Source: Pedococcus bigeumensis
GTDB taxonomy: Bacteria > Actinomycetota > Actinomycetes > Actinomycetales > Dermatophilaceae
DNA length: 64,000 nt
Direction of reading: 5' to 3'
Assembly: GCF_006438965.1 (NCBI RefSeq)
Contig: NZ_RCZM01000005.1
Location: forward strand, 124,001-188,000
Shown here: positions 9,126 through 18,424 of the stretch, piece after piece
Layout: each line of letters starts with the position of its first letter
How positions within the stretch are numbered: position 1 is the first letter of the stretch
Made by a program: the position numbers and the translations under genes
The notes under the pieces: generated by a model
Databases searched by the model: none
Told to the model about the DNA's origin: nothing
The model's input: only the letters and a program-made list of their open reading frames with translations

Positions 9126-9620
9126 CTAGACCGCGGCCGGTCCGTCCATCGGTGGTGTGTCCATCGCGGCCGTCGCGGTCCGAGCCACTGCCGCCGAACG
9201 CTGGAACAGGTAGGCACCCACCGTGACGCCGGTGACGGCGGTGTTCTCCCCGGAGAGGAAGACCCGCTCGGTGCTGCTCTGGCCGGTCACGGCGAAGTAG
9301 TAGCTCGCGTGCTCGAGGTGCCACCCGACTGCCTCGATCTCGGCCAGCACGCTCGCCGAGCTGGTCACGGAGCCGGACGATGTCACGCCACCGAACGACG
9401 CCTGACCCTGCTGGGTGCGTACCTCGAGCTGCAGCTCGAAGAACAGCTCACCCGCAGCACGCGCCGCAGTGGCTGCCCCCACCGGCGAGGCGAGGTATGC
9501 CTGCCGCTGGCGGTCGGCGTCCTCCGCGCGACGCCGCTCGGCCTGAGCAGCCACCTCGCGAGCCTGCTCCACCTCGCGCTGCTGCCGCTCGGCTTCCCTC
9601 TCCTCGGCACTCTTGAACAC
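9126..9620 (-). CDS. Conserved actinobacterial protein with N-terminal coiled coil
   Basis: The GTG at 9620, behind a G-rich ribosome site, starts a 164-residue protein. Residues ~3-45 form a charged coiled coil (EEREAERQQREVEQ). This is followed by YLASPVGAA and a mixed alpha/beta domain ending in a YLFQR strand. Proteins of this layout are widespread in Micrococcales without a known role. The frame is open further upstream, but residues before the GTG look non-coding. It converges on the MFS gene and ends 1 bp from it. Confidence 0.7.
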   Translation of the reverse strand: MFKSAEEREAERQQREVEQAREVAAQAERRRAEDADRQRQAYLASPVGAATAARAAGELFFELQLEVRTQQGQASFGGVTSSGSVTSSASVLAEIEAVGWHLEHASYYFAVTGQSSTERVFLSGENTAVTGVTVGAYLFQRSAAVARTATAAMDTPPMDGPAAV

Positions 9621-9724
9621 GGCGCCCCCCTGGGTCGTTGGTCGTGCGCACACCCTAGGGGCGACGGCATACCGCGGACCACGGATTGCCGAGAAGGCCA
9701 CCGACGCGTGGTCGGACGCACTGC

Positions 9725-10228
9725 TCAGAGGGTGCGCAGCATCCTGGAGTTGCCCAGGGTGTTGGGCTTGACCCGCTCGAGGTCGAGGAACTCTGCGACT
9801 CCCTCGTCGTACGAGCGGACGAGCTCCGCGTAGACCTCGGGCTCGACGGCTTGCCCCTCGATCGCCTCGAACCCGTGTCGGGTGAAGAAGTCCACCTCGA
9901 AGGTCAGGCAGAACAACCGCTGGACCCCGAGGTCACGCGCGTCGGCCATCAGGGCCTCCAACAGCCTCGACCCGACCCCGTGGCCCTTTGCCTCAGGGCG
10001 CACCGCCAGGGTGCGGATCTCGGCGAGGTCCTCCCACATGACGTGCAGAGCGCCACAGCCCACGACCACGCCGCCCTGCTCCGCCACCCGGAACTGCTGG
10101 AGCGCCTCGTAGTAGGTCACCGCGTCCTTGGACACGAGGACCCGCGAGTCCGCGTGCGGGCGGACGATCTCCCTGATGGTGCGGATGTCGCCGGTGCGGG
10201 CAGCCCGGATGACGACCTCGTCAGGCAC
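9725..10228 (-). CDS. Amino-acid N-acetyltransferase (GNAT), ArgA-like
   Basis: At 167 residues this is a single GNAT domain with the acetyl-CoA loop VRPEAKGHGVGSRLLEAL (residues ~78-95) and the closing motif FFTRHGFEAIEG. The arrangement matches the stand-alone N-acetylglutamate synthase type (Rv2747-like) used for the first step of arginine synthesis in actinomycetes that lack classical ArgA. The GTG start overlaps the LCP stop by 8 bp. The specificity is inferred from family resemblance only. Confidence 0.85.
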   Translation of the reverse strand: MPDEVVIRAARTGDIRTIREIVRPHADSRVLVSKDAVTYYEALQQFRVAEQGGVVVGCGALHVMWEDLAEIRTLAVRPEAKGHGVGSRLLEALMADARDLGVQRLFCLTFEVDFFTRHGFEAIEGQAVEPEVYAELVRSYDEGVAEFLDLERVKPNTLGNSRMLRTL

Positions 10229-11384
10229 CGAGACGGCCGTTCCTCATGTCCCTGAAGATCGACAGCGCGCCAGATCCGAGCAGCACCACGGACTGGCCGG
10301 AACGCGTTCCGACCCCACCCGGGACCACGACGTTCTTCACCGTGTTCGGGCTGGCCCGGAAGACCGAGGCGCCGAGGTTGAGCACCTGCTCGGTCGAGAG
10401 GTCGGTCTCGACGTGCGGCGACATCGCGCCGAGGTACTTCACCAGCGCCTTGGGGCCGCCCGCACGGGCCATGCTCATGCCGGCGAGCATGAGCCTGCCC
10501 TGGTTCTGGGAGCGGCCGAAGTCGCCGTTCTTGAGGGTGTGGCGCTCCCGGGCGAAGCTGAGGGCCGGCTCGCCGCGCAGGATGTTCAGGCCCTTCTTGG
10601 CGAGGATGCCGTGCTCGCCCTTGAAGACGGCAGGAGCGACGTACCGCAGCCCACCCACCGCGTTGATCATGGCGCGGAAGCCCTTGAACCCGGTCATGAG
10701 GTACCCGTCGAGCTGGACCCCGGACGTGCGGGACACGGTCTTGACGACGTTCTTCGGGCCTCCGAACGGGAGCGCCGCGTTGATCTTGTTGGTGCCTCCC
10801 GAAGCCAGCGGGACCCACGAGTCACGCGGGATCCCCACGATGCCGCCGACACCCTTGCTGTCGACGCCGATGATGTGCAGCGAGTCGCTGCGCTGGCTCG
10901 CGACCTTCTGGTTGGGCCGCGCGTCGGACCCGATGGCCAGCACGCGCATGGTGGCGACCGGCGACGTGGCCACCCCCAGCGAGGGCCACCAGCCACCGAC
11001 GACCGACCACGACTTGCCCTTGACGAGCAGGGTGAGGTCCGAACCGCTGGCGACGACCGCGATGGGGACGCCCTTCCACTTCCCGACCGAGCCGGCCACC
11101 TTGGGTGGCGCGGTGAGCGACTTCCGCTTGGCCAGGGCCGCGGCGACCGCGCCACCAGCCGGAACCTTGCCACCCAGGTAGAGGGCGGTCATCGTGCCGA
11201 GCAGGTCGGCCGGCAGGCCTGCACCGGTGACCTGTACCGGTGGTGCCGCGGTGGTGGCGGTGGTCGCAGACGTGGTCGTCGGACCGCCGGGTTTCGGCTG
11301 GTCCTTCGAACACGCTGCAACGGTCAGGGGCGCGGCAAGGAGGCCGAGCAGGACGGAGCGACGGGGGAGGTGGGGAGCAAACAC
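10221..11384 (-). CDS. LytR-CpsA-Psr (LCP) family cell-wall glycopolymer transferase
   Basis: LCP proteins transfer glycopolymers from lipid carriers to peptidoglycan. The start is set at GTG 11384, giving 387 residues, because a TACTCT hexamer lies exactly 7 nt upstream. The N-terminus (RRSVLLGLLAAPLTVAAC) is a signal peptide with lipobox VAAC, so the protein is probably a lipoprotein. It is followed by a Pro/Thr-rich linker. The LCP domain shows VLAIGSDARPN, SQRSDSLHIIGVD and the Arg-containing VGIPRDSWV. It lies downstream of clpC but behind a terminator, and is coupled to the GNAT gene. Confidence 0.88.
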   Translation of the reverse strand: MFAPHLPRRSVLLGLLAAPLTVAACSKDQPKPGGPTTTSATTATTAAPPVQVTGAGLPADLLGTMTALYLGGKVPAGGAVAAALAKRKSLTAPPKVAGSVGKWKGVPIAVVASGSDLTLLVKGKSWSVVGGWWPSLGVATSPVATMRVLAIGSDARPNQKVASQRSDSLHIIGVDSKGVGGIVGIPRDSWVPLASGGTNKINAALPFGGPKNVVKTVSRTSGVQLDGYLMTGFKGFRAMINAVGGLRYVAPAVFKGEHGILAKKGLNILRGEPALSFARERHTLKNGDFGRSQNQGRLMLAGMSMARAGGPKALVKYLGAMSPHVETDLSTEQVLNLGASVFRASPNTVKNVVVPGGVGTRSGQSVVLLGSGALSIFRDMRNGRLGA

Positions 11385-11391
11385 GCGCCCC

Positions 11392-11397
11392 AGAGTA
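11392..11397 (-). promoter_or_regulatory. -10 hexamer TACTCT, leaderless start of the LCP gene
   Basis: On the minus strand TACTCT is followed by 7 nt and GTG (11384). There is no Shine-Dalgarno sequence, which supports this start over the longer upstream frame. Confidence 0.55.
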
Positions 11398-11487
11398 CGT
11401 CCGGACCGCCTCCACGGGCACATCCGTCCGCGGCGCCAGGTGCCACCGAGCACCAGACCTGCCCGATGAGGGCCGCGCCCGCACGAG

Positions 11488-11521
11488 AAGAGGGAGGCAC
11501 CCGAGTGGGTGCCTCCCTCTT
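11488..11521 (-). terminator. Strong terminator downstream of clpC
   Basis: Fifteen-base-pair perfect stem with a 4-nt loop, followed on the minus strand by a pyrimidine tract (tcttctc). It separates clpC from the LCP gene. Confidence 0.85.
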
Positions 11522-11526
11522 GTGCA

Positions 11527-11567
11527 GGTGAGGTATGCCGCGTGGTCACCACGCGGCATACCTCACC
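11527..11567. repeat. 41-bp palindrome of the GGTATGCCGCGTGG family
   Basis: Two perfect 20-bp arms around a single central C, 5 bp after the clpC stop. Each arm contains the window-wide word GGTATGCC. A related palindrome is at 27467-27503 and a half copy at 16357. It may add to termination or protect the mRNA 3' end. Confidence 0.85.
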
Positions 11568-11572
11568 GTTGG

Positions 11573-14098
11573 TCAGCTTGCGGCGTCCGCAGACCCCGCG
11601 ACCGTCTCGACCACGGGCAGCTCGATGCTGCCGGGGTGCGGCGTGCCGACGAAGGTGAACGTGCCGCTCTTGCCCTCGCCCTCCGCACCGACGAGCACCA
11701 GCTCGCCGGCCTTGAGCTCGCCGTAGAGGATCTTCTCGGACAGCACGTCCTCGATCTCGCGCTGGATGGTGCGACGCAGCGGTCGCGCACCGAGCACGGG
11801 GTCGTAGCCCTTCGAGGCAAGGACACCCTTGGCCTCGATGGTGAGCTCGATGCCCATGTCCTTGTCCTTGAGCCGCTTGTCCAGCTTGGCGATCTCGAGG
11901 TCGACGATGGCGACGATCTCGTCCCGCGTGAGCTGGGGGAAGACGATGATGTCGTCGACCCGGTTCAGGAACTCGGGGCGGAAGTGCTGCTTGAGCTCGT
12001 CGGTGACCTTGTTCTTCATCCGGTCGTAGCCACTCTGGGTCTCGGCGCCGGCCGAGAAGCCGAGCGAGCCCTTCGTGATGTCCCGGGTGCCGAGGTTGGT
12101 CGTCATGATGATGACGGTGTTCTTGAAGTCGACCATCCGACCCTGGGAGTCGGTGAGGCGGCCGTCCTCGAGCACCTGCAACAGCGTGTTGAAGATGTCG
12201 GGGTGGGCCTTCTCGACCTCGTCGAACAGCACCACGGAGAACGGCTTGCGGCGGACCTTCTCGGTGAGCTGGCCACCCTCTTCGTAGCCGACGTAGCCGG
12301 GAGGCGAACCGAAGAGCCGCGAGACGGTGTGCTTCTCGGAGAACTCCGACATGTCGAGCTGGATGAGGCTGTCCTCGTCACCGAAGAGAAACTCGGCGAG
12401 CGTCTTGGCGAGCTCGGTCTTACCGACACCGGTCGGACCGGCGAAGATGAACGAGCCACCGGGACGACGCGGGTCCTTCAGACCGGCGCGGGTGCGACGG
12501 ATCGCCTGGGACATCGCCTTGATGGCGTCGTCCATGCCGACCACGCGCTTGTGCAGCTCGTCCTCCATGTGGAGCAGTCGGCTGGACTCCTCCTCGGTGA
12601 GCTTGAAGACCGGGATGCCGGTGCTGGCAGCCAGGACCTCGGCGATGAGCTCCTCGTCGACCTCGGCCACAACGTCCATGTCGCCGGACTTCCACTGCGT
12701 CTCGCGCTCCGCCTTGGCGGTGAGCAGCTTCTTCTCGTCGTCACGCAGGCTGGCGGCCTTCTCGAAGTCCTGGCCATCGATGGCCGACTCCTTCTCCAGC
12801 CGCACGGCCGCGATCTTCTCGTCGAACTCGCGCAGGTCCGGCGGTGCGGTCATCCGGCGGATGCGCAACCGCGCGCCCGCCTCGTCGATGAGGTCGATCG
12901 CCTTGTCGGGGAGGAACCGGTCGTTGATGTAGCGGTCGGCGAGGTTGGCCGCGGACACGAGGGCACCGTCGGTGATGGACACCCGGTGGTGGGCCTCGTA
13001 GCGGTCGCGCAGGCCCTTGAGGATCTCGATCGCGTGGCTGAGCGTGGGCTCGGCGACCTGGATCGGCTGGAACCGGCGCTCGAGCGCCGAGTCCTTCTCG
13101 ATGTGCTTGCGGTACTCGTCGAGCGTGGTGGCACCGATGGTCTGGAGCTCGCCGCGGGCCAGCATCGGCTTGAGGATGCTGGCGGCGTCGATCGCGCCCT
13201 CGGCGGCACCCGCACCCACCAGGGTATGGATCTCGTCGATGAACAGGATGATGTCGCCGCGGGTGCGGATCTCCTTGAGGACCTTCTTCAGCCGCTCCTC
13301 GAAGTCACCGCGGTAGCGGCTGCCGGCCACGAGCGCGCCGAGGTCGAGGGTGTAGAGCTGCTTGTCCTTGAGGGTCTCGGGCACCTCGCCCTTGACGATG
13401 TCCTGGGCCAGGCCCTCGACGACGGCGGTCTTGCCGACGCCGGGCTCACCGATGAGGACCGGGTTGTTCTTGGTGCGGCGGGACAGCACCTGCATGACCC
13501 GCTCGATCTCCTTCTCACGCCCGATGACGGGGTCGAGCTTGCCCTCGCGGGCAGCCATCGTGAGGTTGCGACCGAACTGGTCGAGCACGAGCGAACCCGC
13601 GGGGGTGCCCTCCTGCTGCACGTTGCCGGACAGGCCGGCGGCTCCGCCACCCTCCTTGCCCTGGTAGCCGGAGATGAGCTGGATCACCTGCTGCCGCACG
13701 CGATTCAGGTCGGCGCCCAGCTTGACGAGGACCTGGGCTGCGACGCCCTCGCCCTCGCGGATCAGGCCGAGCAGGATGTGCTCGGTGCCGATGTAGTTGT
13801 GGCCGAGCTGCAGCGCTTCGCGCAGGCTCAGCTCGAGGACCTTCTTCGCCCGCGGCGTGAAGGGAATGTGGCCGCTCGGGGCCTGCTGCCCCTGGCCGAT
13901 GATCTCCTGCACCTGCTCGCGGACTGACTCCAGCGAGATACCGAGGCTCTCCAGAGCCTTGGAGGCGACGCCTTCACCCTCATGGATGAGACCGAGCAGG
14001 ATGTGCTCCGTGCCGATGTAGTTGTGGTTGAGCATGCGCGCTTCCTCCTGCGCAAGCACGACCACCCGACGGGCCCGGTCGGTGAACCGTTCAAACAT
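11573..14098 (-). CDS. clpC: ClpC, AAA+ unfoldase of the Clp protease
   Basis: ClpC unfolds proteins and feeds them to ClpP. At 841 residues it is full length. It has two N-terminal Clp_N repeats (residues ~1-145), AAA module 1 with Walker A GEPGVGKT (~213-220) and Walker [10 protein letters not shown], a UVR-containing coiled middle domain (~420-470), and AAA module 2 with [14 protein letters not shown] (~545-558) and [12 protein letters not shown]. The start ATG has a weak ribosome site. No clear ClgR or HspR operator was found upstream by eye. It is a single transcription unit closed by the hairpin at 11488-11521. Confidence 0.98.
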   Translation of the reverse strand: MFERFTDRARRVVVLAQEEARMLNHNYIGTEHILLGLIHEGEGVASKALESLGISLESVREQVQEIIGQGQQAPSGHIPFTPRAKKVLELSLREALQLGHNYIGTEHILLGLIREGEGVAAQVLVKLGADLNRVRQQVIQLISGYQGKEGGGAAGLSGNVQQEGTPAGSLVLDQFGRNLTMAAREGKLDPVIGREKEIERVMQVLSRRTKNNPVLIGEPGVGKTAVVEGLAQDIVKGEVPETLKDKQLYTLDLGALVAGSRYRGDFEERLKKVLKEIRTRGDIILFIDEIHTLVGAGAAEGAIDAASILKPMLARGELQTIGATTLDEYRKHIEKDSALERRFQPIQVAEPTLSHAIEILKGLRDRYEAHHRVSITDGALVSAANLADRYINDRFLPDKAIDLIDEAGARLRIRRMTAPPDLREFDEKIAAVRLEKESAIDGQDFEKAASLRDDEKKLLTAKAERETQWKSGDMDVVAEVDEELIAEVLAASTGIPVFKLTEEESSRLLHMEDELHKRVVGMDDAIKAMSQAIRRTRAGLKDPRRPGGSFIFAGPTGVGKTELAKTLAEFLFGDEDSLIQLDMSEFSEKHTVSRLFGSPPGYVGYEEGGQLTEKVRRKPFSVVLFDEVEKAHPDIFNTLLQVLEDGRLTDSQGRMVDFKNTVIIMTTNLGTRDITKGSLGFSAGAETQSGYDRMKNKVTDELKQHFRPEFLNRVDDIIVFPQLTRDEIVAIVDLEIAKLDKRLKDKDMGIELTIEAKGVLASKGYDPVLGARPLRRTIQREIEDVLSEKILYGELKAGELVLVGAEGEGKSGTFTFVGTPHPGSIELPVVETVAGSADAAS

Positions 14099-14298
14099 CT
14101 TCTGCTCCTGCCTATCGAGATCACCTCGATGCTATCCGTGCGGGGGGACCATGGCGTACGCCTTCCGACGACCGATACCTGATCGGGACGGAATTGGTCC
14201 TTTCGCACGACTCGATGGGGGAACGCGGGGGGTTCCTTCCCTGTTCCCCGCCCTGAGCGGAGTCCGCTCATGTTCGCCGTGGGCGGACGCACACCCGG

Positions 14299-14330
14299 GG
14301 TATGCCGCCCGCCCGGCTCCCCGGCATACC
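14299..14330. repeat. Intergenic dyad with GGTATGCCG arms
   Basis: Nine-base-pair perfect arms GGTATGCCG/CGGCATACC separated by 14 bp, downstream of the minus-strand gene at 14367. It belongs to the same word family as 11527 and 27467. Confidence 0.6.
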
Positions 14331-14342
14331 TCGCCTTGGGGA

Positions 14343-14369
14343 GCCCGGTCAGCCCGGTCAGCCCGGTCA
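14343..14369. repeat. Three tandem copies of GCCCGGTCA
   Basis: A 9-bp unit is repeated three times without change and runs into the last codons of the minus-strand gene ending at 14367. It is a simple replication-slippage repeat. Confidence 0.7.
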
Positions 14370-14879
14370 GGCGGCGGGGCCCTTCTTGCGGACCTCGTCG
14401 ACGTGCGCCATCGCCTCGCGCAGCTCGCCCAGCCAGCTGTCGGACTTCTCGCCCACGAGCTTGACGCACCAGGCGAGGGCTTCGGAGCGGGACTTGGCGA
14501 CGCCGGCCTCGACGAGGGTGTCCAGGACGTGCCGCTCGGGCTGGCGCAGTCGGGTCATGACGGGAGCCGCGAGGTGGGTGAAGAGCGCCTCGGTGTCCCC
14601 GACGCGCACGCCCCAGGACACCTTCTTGCCGCTGAGGTGCTCGAGCTCGCGGGCGATCTCGATGCGACGCTCGCGGGTGTCCTCGCGGAACGACTTGATC
14701 CGGCCGCGTGCGGCGATGGTGCGGTCGGTGTCATCGACGTCGCCGTCCATGGTGGGTTCGGCAAGGGTGCCGATGATGACGAGCTCGTCGCGGTCACGGG
14801 TGACCTCGACGGGGCCGGTGAACCAGTCGGTCGGGAGGCGGCCGGCCAGCCACGCCTCTGCCGTTGTCTTTATTGCCAT
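14367..14879 (-). CDS. Conserved actinobacterial protein with a ribbon-helix-helix-like C-terminus
   Basis: The 170-residue protein has an N-terminal alpha/beta part (VTRDRDELVIIGTLAEP) and a central basic helix (RGRIKSFREDTRERRIEIA). The C-terminal segment LVEAGVAKSRSEALAWCVKL resembles the strand-helix-helix of RHH (MetJ/Arc) DNA-binding folds. The start ATG lies inside a TGTAAT/ATTACA dyad, which suggests self-repression or control by another factor. No ribosome site is apparent. The gene is monocistronic. Confidence 0.7.
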   Translation of the reverse strand: MAIKTTAEAWLAGRLPTDWFTGPVEVTRDRDELVIIGTLAEPTMDGDVDDTDRTIAARGRIKSFREDTRERRIEIARELEHLSGKKVSWGVRVGDTEALFTHLAAPVMTRLRQPERHVLDTLVEAGVAKSRSEALAWCVKLVGEKSDSWLGELREAMAHVDEVRKKGPAA

Positions 14880-14894
14880 GTAATGATGATTACA
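14879..14894. promoter_or_regulatory. Operator-like dyad TGTAAT-N4-ATTACA
   Basis: A perfect 6-bp inverted repeat with 4-bp spacer overlaps the start codon of the minus-strand gene. It is AT-rich in an otherwise ~70% GC region, the usual look of a repressor site. Confidence 0.6.
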
Positions 14895-15000
14895 CGGTTA
14901 CAGCGCTCGGGGACCGTTGTCCGCTGACGGCGAACGCCGGCCTCTGTGCACAGACCCTGGAGCAGCTGCGCAGAGACCAGGTCACTGCGCAGCCAGCCCA

Positions 15001-15018
15001 CCCTCTGTGCACAGAGGG
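15001..15018. repeat. 18-bp palindrome downstream of paaK
   Basis: The sequence CCCTCTGTGCACAGAGGG is a perfect palindrome that can fold to a 7-bp stem with a TGCA loop. A partial second copy (CCTCTGTGCACAGA) is at 14941. It may serve as a paaK terminator or a regulator site. Confidence 0.5.
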
Positions 15019-15046
15019 CGGGGCGCGGGGCGGTGCAGGCCGGCGC

Positions 15047-16324
15047 TCAGTGCGGGCGCTGGTCGCTGATCCGCTTGGCCTTGCCGAGCGACCGCTCCAG
15101 GGCGTGCGGCGCCAGCACCTCGACGCGCACCGTCACCCCGACCCGGTCCTTGACCCGCTTCTGCAGGGTGCGAGCCATCCGCGCGTGGTCGTCGTCGGTG
15201 GAGGTCTCGGAGGCCGCCTCCACCTGCACCGTGAGCTCGTCCATCCGCCCGGGTCTGGTCAGCACACACAGGTAGTGCGGCGTCAGCCCTTCGATGCTGA
15301 GCAGGTGCTCCTCGATCTGCGAGGGGAAGACGTTGACCCCGCGCACGATCATCATGTCGTCGCTGCGGCCGGTGATCTTGGCCATCCTGCGGAACTGCGG
15401 GAAGGCCGTGCCGGGCAGCAGGGTGGTCAGGTCGCGGGTGCGGTACCGGACGACCGGCATGGCCTGCTTGGTCAGCGAGGTGAAGACGAGCTCCCCCTCC
15501 TGGCCGTCGGGCAGCACCTCCGCCGTCACCGGGTCCACGATCTCCGGGAAGAAGTGGTCCTCCCAGATGTGAAGTCCGTCCTGGGTCAGCCCGGACTCCT
15601 GCGAGACCCCCGGCCCGATGACCTCGGAGAGCCCGTAGATGTCGACGGCCCGGATGTTGCTGCGGCGCTGGACCTCCTCACGCATCTGCTCGGTCCACGG
15701 CTCGGCGCCGAAGATCCCGATCTCCAGCGAGGTGTCCTTGGGGTCGATCCCCTGCGCCTCCATCTCGTCGAGGATCCCGAGGAAGTAGGACGGGGTGACC
15801 ATGACGATCCGCGGCTTGAAGTCCTGGATGAGCTGGACCTGCCGCTCGGTCATGCCGCCGCTGACCGGCACCACCGTGCAACCCAGCCGCTCGGCACCGT
15901 AGTGCGCCCCCAGGCCACCGGTGAACAGCCCGTACCCGTAGATGACGTGCAACAGGTCGCCTGGCCGGCCGCCCGCAGCCTCGATCGACCGCGCCATCAC
16001 CTCGGCCCACATGTCGATGTCGTCGCGGGTGTAGCCCACCACCGTCGGCTTGCCGGTCGTCCCGCTGGAGGCATGCACCCGCACGACCTGCTCACGTGGC
16101 ACCGCGAACATCCCGAAGGGGTAGTTGTCGCGCAGGTCCGCCTTCGCCGTGAACGGGAAGCGCGCCAGGTCGGCCAGCTCGTGCAGGTCGTCGGGGTGAA
16201 CCCCGGCCGCGTCGAAGGCTGCCCGGTAGTGGGGGACGTTCTCGTAGGCGTGGCCCAGGCTCCAGCGCATCCGGTCCAGCTGGAGGGTGCGGAGTTCCTC
16301 GACCGTGGAGACGACGTTGTCCAT
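15047..16324 (-). CDS. paaK: Phenylacetate-CoA ligase PaaK
   Basis: This enzyme activates phenylacetate, or a similar aryl acid, to its CoA thioester with ATP. The ATG at 16324 gives 425 residues, the normal PaaK length. The AMP-binding signature is SSGTTGKPTVVGYT (residues ~95-108), followed by IYGYGLFTGGLG, the aryl-adenylate motif YGLSEVIGPG, and the C-terminal GRSDDMMIVRGVNVFPSQIE. No other paa genes are nearby, so it may work with a pathway encoded elsewhere. A TAGATT hexamer 7 nt upstream fixes the start over the TTG at 16333. Confidence 0.95.
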   Translation of the reverse strand: MDNVVSTVEELRTLQLDRMRWSLGHAYENVPHYRAAFDAAGVHPDDLHELADLARFPFTAKADLRDNYPFGMFAVPREQVVRVHASSGTTGKPTVVGYTRDDIDMWAEVMARSIEAAGGRPGDLLHVIYGYGLFTGGLGAHYGAERLGCTVVPVSGGMTERQVQLIQDFKPRIVMVTPSYFLGILDEMEAQGIDPKDTSLEIGIFGAEPWTEQMREEVQRRSNIRAVDIYGLSEVIGPGVSQESGLTQDGLHIWEDHFFPEIVDPVTAEVLPDGQEGELVFTSLTKQAMPVVRYRTRDLTTLLPGTAFPQFRRMAKITGRSDDMMIVRGVNVFPSQIEEHLLSIEGLTPHYLCVLTRPGRMDELTVQVEAASETSTDDDHARMARTLQKRVKDRVGVTVRVEVLAPHALERSLGKAKRISDQRPH

Positions 16325-16331
16325 GCCCAGC

Positions 16332-16337
16332 AATCTA
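16332..16337 (-). promoter_or_regulatory. -10 hexamer TAGATT of paaK, leaderless start
   Basis: TAGATT on the minus strand is followed by 7 nt and ATG (16324), with no Shine-Dalgarno sequence. Confidence 0.55.
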
Positions 16338-16356
16338 CGGCCGGGGCATGCTCCGG

Positions 16357-16380
16357 GGTATGCCGCGTGGTCACCTCACG
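16357..16380. repeat. Degenerate half copy of the GGTATGCCGCGTGG palindrome
   Basis: The first 19 bp (GGTATGCCGCGTGGTCACC) are identical to part of the palindrome at 11527, while the second arm has decayed. It lies in the divergent gap between paaK and the protease gene. Confidence 0.7.
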
Positions 16381-16489
16381 CAGCCGGGTCCCGATGCCCA
16401 CGCCACATCTTTCGACGACCCCGGATCTGCCGAACCTGAGAGTTCTCCGTGAATCGCGGCCTCCCGTATCGCCCGGCCGGGATCGGACG

Positions 16490-16495
16490 TACGCT
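16490..16495 (+). promoter_or_regulatory. -10 hexamer TACGCT, leaderless start of the protease gene
   Basis: TACGCT lies exactly 7 nt before the GTG at 16503, favouring that start over the GTG at 16449. Confidence 0.5.
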
Positions 16496-16502
16496 CGCAA
16501 AG

Positions 16503-17360
16503 GTGGACCGGGTGGGCTCGCCTCTGGTCGTCGAGCCACCGCAGGAGGTGGCCGGCGCGGGTTCGCCTGCCCCGTCACGACGCCCGCCTCGCCTGTGGGT
16601 CATCGCCGCGATCGTGGCCGTGGTCGTCCTTGCCGTCGCGGTCTTCGCGCTCACCCGCGGACCGGACACCGCTCCGATCACCGCCAGCGACGTCAACAAG
16701 GCAGTGCAGAACGGCATCGCGAAAGCCCAGGACGAGGCGGCCAAGGCACCTCCTGACGCGGCCGCGGCATACCGGGTCGCCTTGCCGTCACTGGTGACTG
16801 TCACCACCCAGCGCACCGACAGCAACGGCGCCGAACGGGGCACCGGCGCAGGGGTCGTCGTCAGCGCCGAGGGCACCGTCCTGACCGCGCTGCACGTGGT
16901 CCAGGGGGCGAAGAGCATCGAGGTGACCTTCTCCGACGGCACCGCGTCCGAAGCGACCGTCGAGGACCAGGACCTCGCGACGGACATTGCCGTCCTCACC
17001 CCGACCCAACTGCCCCAGGTCGTCGTCCCGGCCGTCCTCGGCGGCGGGGCGCAGGTCGGCGAGGCCGTGTTCGCGCTCGGCCATCCGTTGGGGCTCAACG
17101 GATCCCTGTCGGCCGGGGTCGTGTCGGCCCTGGGCCGGACGGTCCAGGTCAGCTCCGACCGGACGCTCAAGGACCTCATCCAGTTCGACGCCGCAGTCAA
17201 CCCCGGCAACTCCGGCGGACCGCTGCTCAACAAGGCCGGACAGGTGGTCGGCATCGTTACCGGCCTGGCCAACCCGTCCGAACAGAACTTCTTCGTGGGC
17301 ATCGGTTTCGCCGTGCCCATCGCCACTGCCGGCGGCATCGCCGGCAGCCCACCGCAGTAG
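16503..17360 (+). CDS. Membrane-anchored trypsin-like serine protease (S1C) without PDZ domain
   Basis: The 285 residues begin with a short cytoplasmic tail and one transmembrane helix (WVIAAIVAVVVLAVAVFALT, residues ~32-51), so the catalytic domain faces outside. The triad can be seen as His in TALHVV, Asp in TDIAVL and Ser in NPGNSGGPLL. A HtrA/DegP protein would continue into a PDZ domain, but this one stops after the protease fold. It sits 23 bp before moxR on the same strand, so it may be expressed with the MoxR-VWA group and cleave or monitor envelope proteins (inference). Confidence 0.87.
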   Translation: MDRVGSPLVVEPPQEVAGAGSPAPSRRPPRLWVIAAIVAVVVLAVAVFALTRGPDTAPITASDVNKAVQNGIAKAQDEAAKAPPDAAAAYRVALPSLVTVTTQRTDSNGAERGTGAGVVVSAEGTVLTALHVVQGAKSIEVTFSDGTASEATVEDQDLATDIAVLTPTQLPQVVVPAVLGGGAQVGEAVFALGHPLGLNGSLSAGVVSALGRTVQVSSDRTLKDLIQFDAAVNPGNSGGPLLNKAGQVVGIVTGLANPSEQNFFVGIGFAVPIATAGGIAGSPPQ

Positions 17361-17383
17361 CGCATCGCACCCGAGGAGAGCGC

Positions 17384-18424
17384 ATGGATCCGCACCGCCC
17401 CGACCTGGGCCGACAGCACCCGTTGGAGCAGGCGCTCTACGAGGTCAAGAAGACCATCGTCGGCCAGGACGTCCTCCTCGAACGGATGCTGGTCGCGCTG
17501 CTGGCCCGCGGCCACCTCCTCGTCGAGGGTGTCCCCGGGCTCGCGAAGACGATGGCGATCAAGACGCTGGCAACGGCGATCGGGGGCGAGTTCCAGCGGA
17601 TCCAGTTCACCCCGGACCTCGTGCCCGCCGACGTCATCGGCACGCGGATCTACAACCAGAAGGAGGGCGAGTTCCAGGTCTCGCTGGGACCGGTCTTCGC
17701 CAACCTGGTGCTCGCGGACGAGATCAACCGTGCGCCGGCCAAGGTGCAGAGCGCCCTGCTCGAGGTCATGCAGGAGCGGCAGGTCACCATCGGTCGGGAG
17801 ACGTTCAAGGCACCCGACCCGTTCCTCGTCATGGCAACCCAGAACCCCATCGAGTCGGAGGGGACCTACGCGCTCCCCGAGGCGCAGGTGGACCGGTTCA
17901 TGCTCAAGACCCTCGTCGGATACCCCACTGCCTCAGAGGAGTTCGTCGTCGTCGAGCGGATGACGACCACCTTCGAAGCCGCCCAGCGGGTGCTCGAGCC
18001 GGGGCAGCTGGTGGAGTTTCAGAAGAAGGCCGACGCCGTCTACGTCGACCCCGCGGTGATCGAGTATGCCGTCCGGCTGGCCGCCGCGACCCGCTCACCT
18101 GGGACCGTGGGACTGCCCGACCTGGCTCGATACCTGTCGTTCGGTGCCAGCCCACGTGCCTCGATCAACCTGGTCCTGGCGGGCAAGGCGCTGGCCTTCC
18201 TGCGGGGCCGGGACTTCGCGCGGCCCCAGGAGGTCCGCGACCTCGCCCGCGACGTGATGCGGCACCGCCTCGTGTTGTCCTACGAAGCGCTGGCCGAGGG
18301 CATCGGACCCGACGACCTGCTCGGCCCGATCCTGGACGCCGTCACGATGCCGGACGTCCCCCTGCGCGAGCGTCGCCAGACCCAGACCACCTCCGAGGCG
18401 CCATGGGCCGCCGGACCTCGGTGA
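17384..18424 (+). CDS. MoxR-family AAA+ ATPase
   Basis: At 346 residues it has Walker A GVPGLAKT (residues ~48-55), Walker B LADEINRAPAKVQSALLEVM, sensor 1 (ATQNPIESEGTY), and the C-terminal lid domain. MoxR ATPases act as chaperones that assemble or activate proteins together with VWA-domain partners. It has an AGGAG ribosome site. Its stop lies 22 bp inside the DUF58 gene, so the two are coupled. The protein is cytoplasmic. Confidence 0.94.
   Translation: MDPHRPDLGRQHPLEQALYEVKKTIVGQDVLLERMLVALLARGHLLVEGVPGLAKTMAIKTLATAIGGEFQRIQFTPDLVPADVIGTRIYNQKEGEFQVSLGPVFANLVLADEINRAPAKVQSALLEVMQERQVTIGRETFKAPDPFLVMATQNPIESEGTYALPEAQVDRFMLKTLVGYPTASEEFVVVERMTTTFEAAQRVLEPGQLVEFQKKADAVYVDPAVIEYAVRLAAATRSPGTVGLPDLARYLSFGASPRASINLVLAGKALAFLRGRDFARPQEVRDLARDVMRHRLVLSYEALAEGIGPDDLLGPILDAVTMPDVPLRERRQTQTTSEAPWAAGPR

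Noticed and set aside
11240-13927. 895-codon open frame on the plus strand opposite clpC
   Set aside because: It mirrors the third-position GC bias of clpC, shows no family motif, and clpC itself is beyond doubt.
14864-16756. 630-codon plus-strand open frame opposite paaK
   Set aside because: Shadow of paaK with low-complexity His/Arg/Gly content and no start signals.
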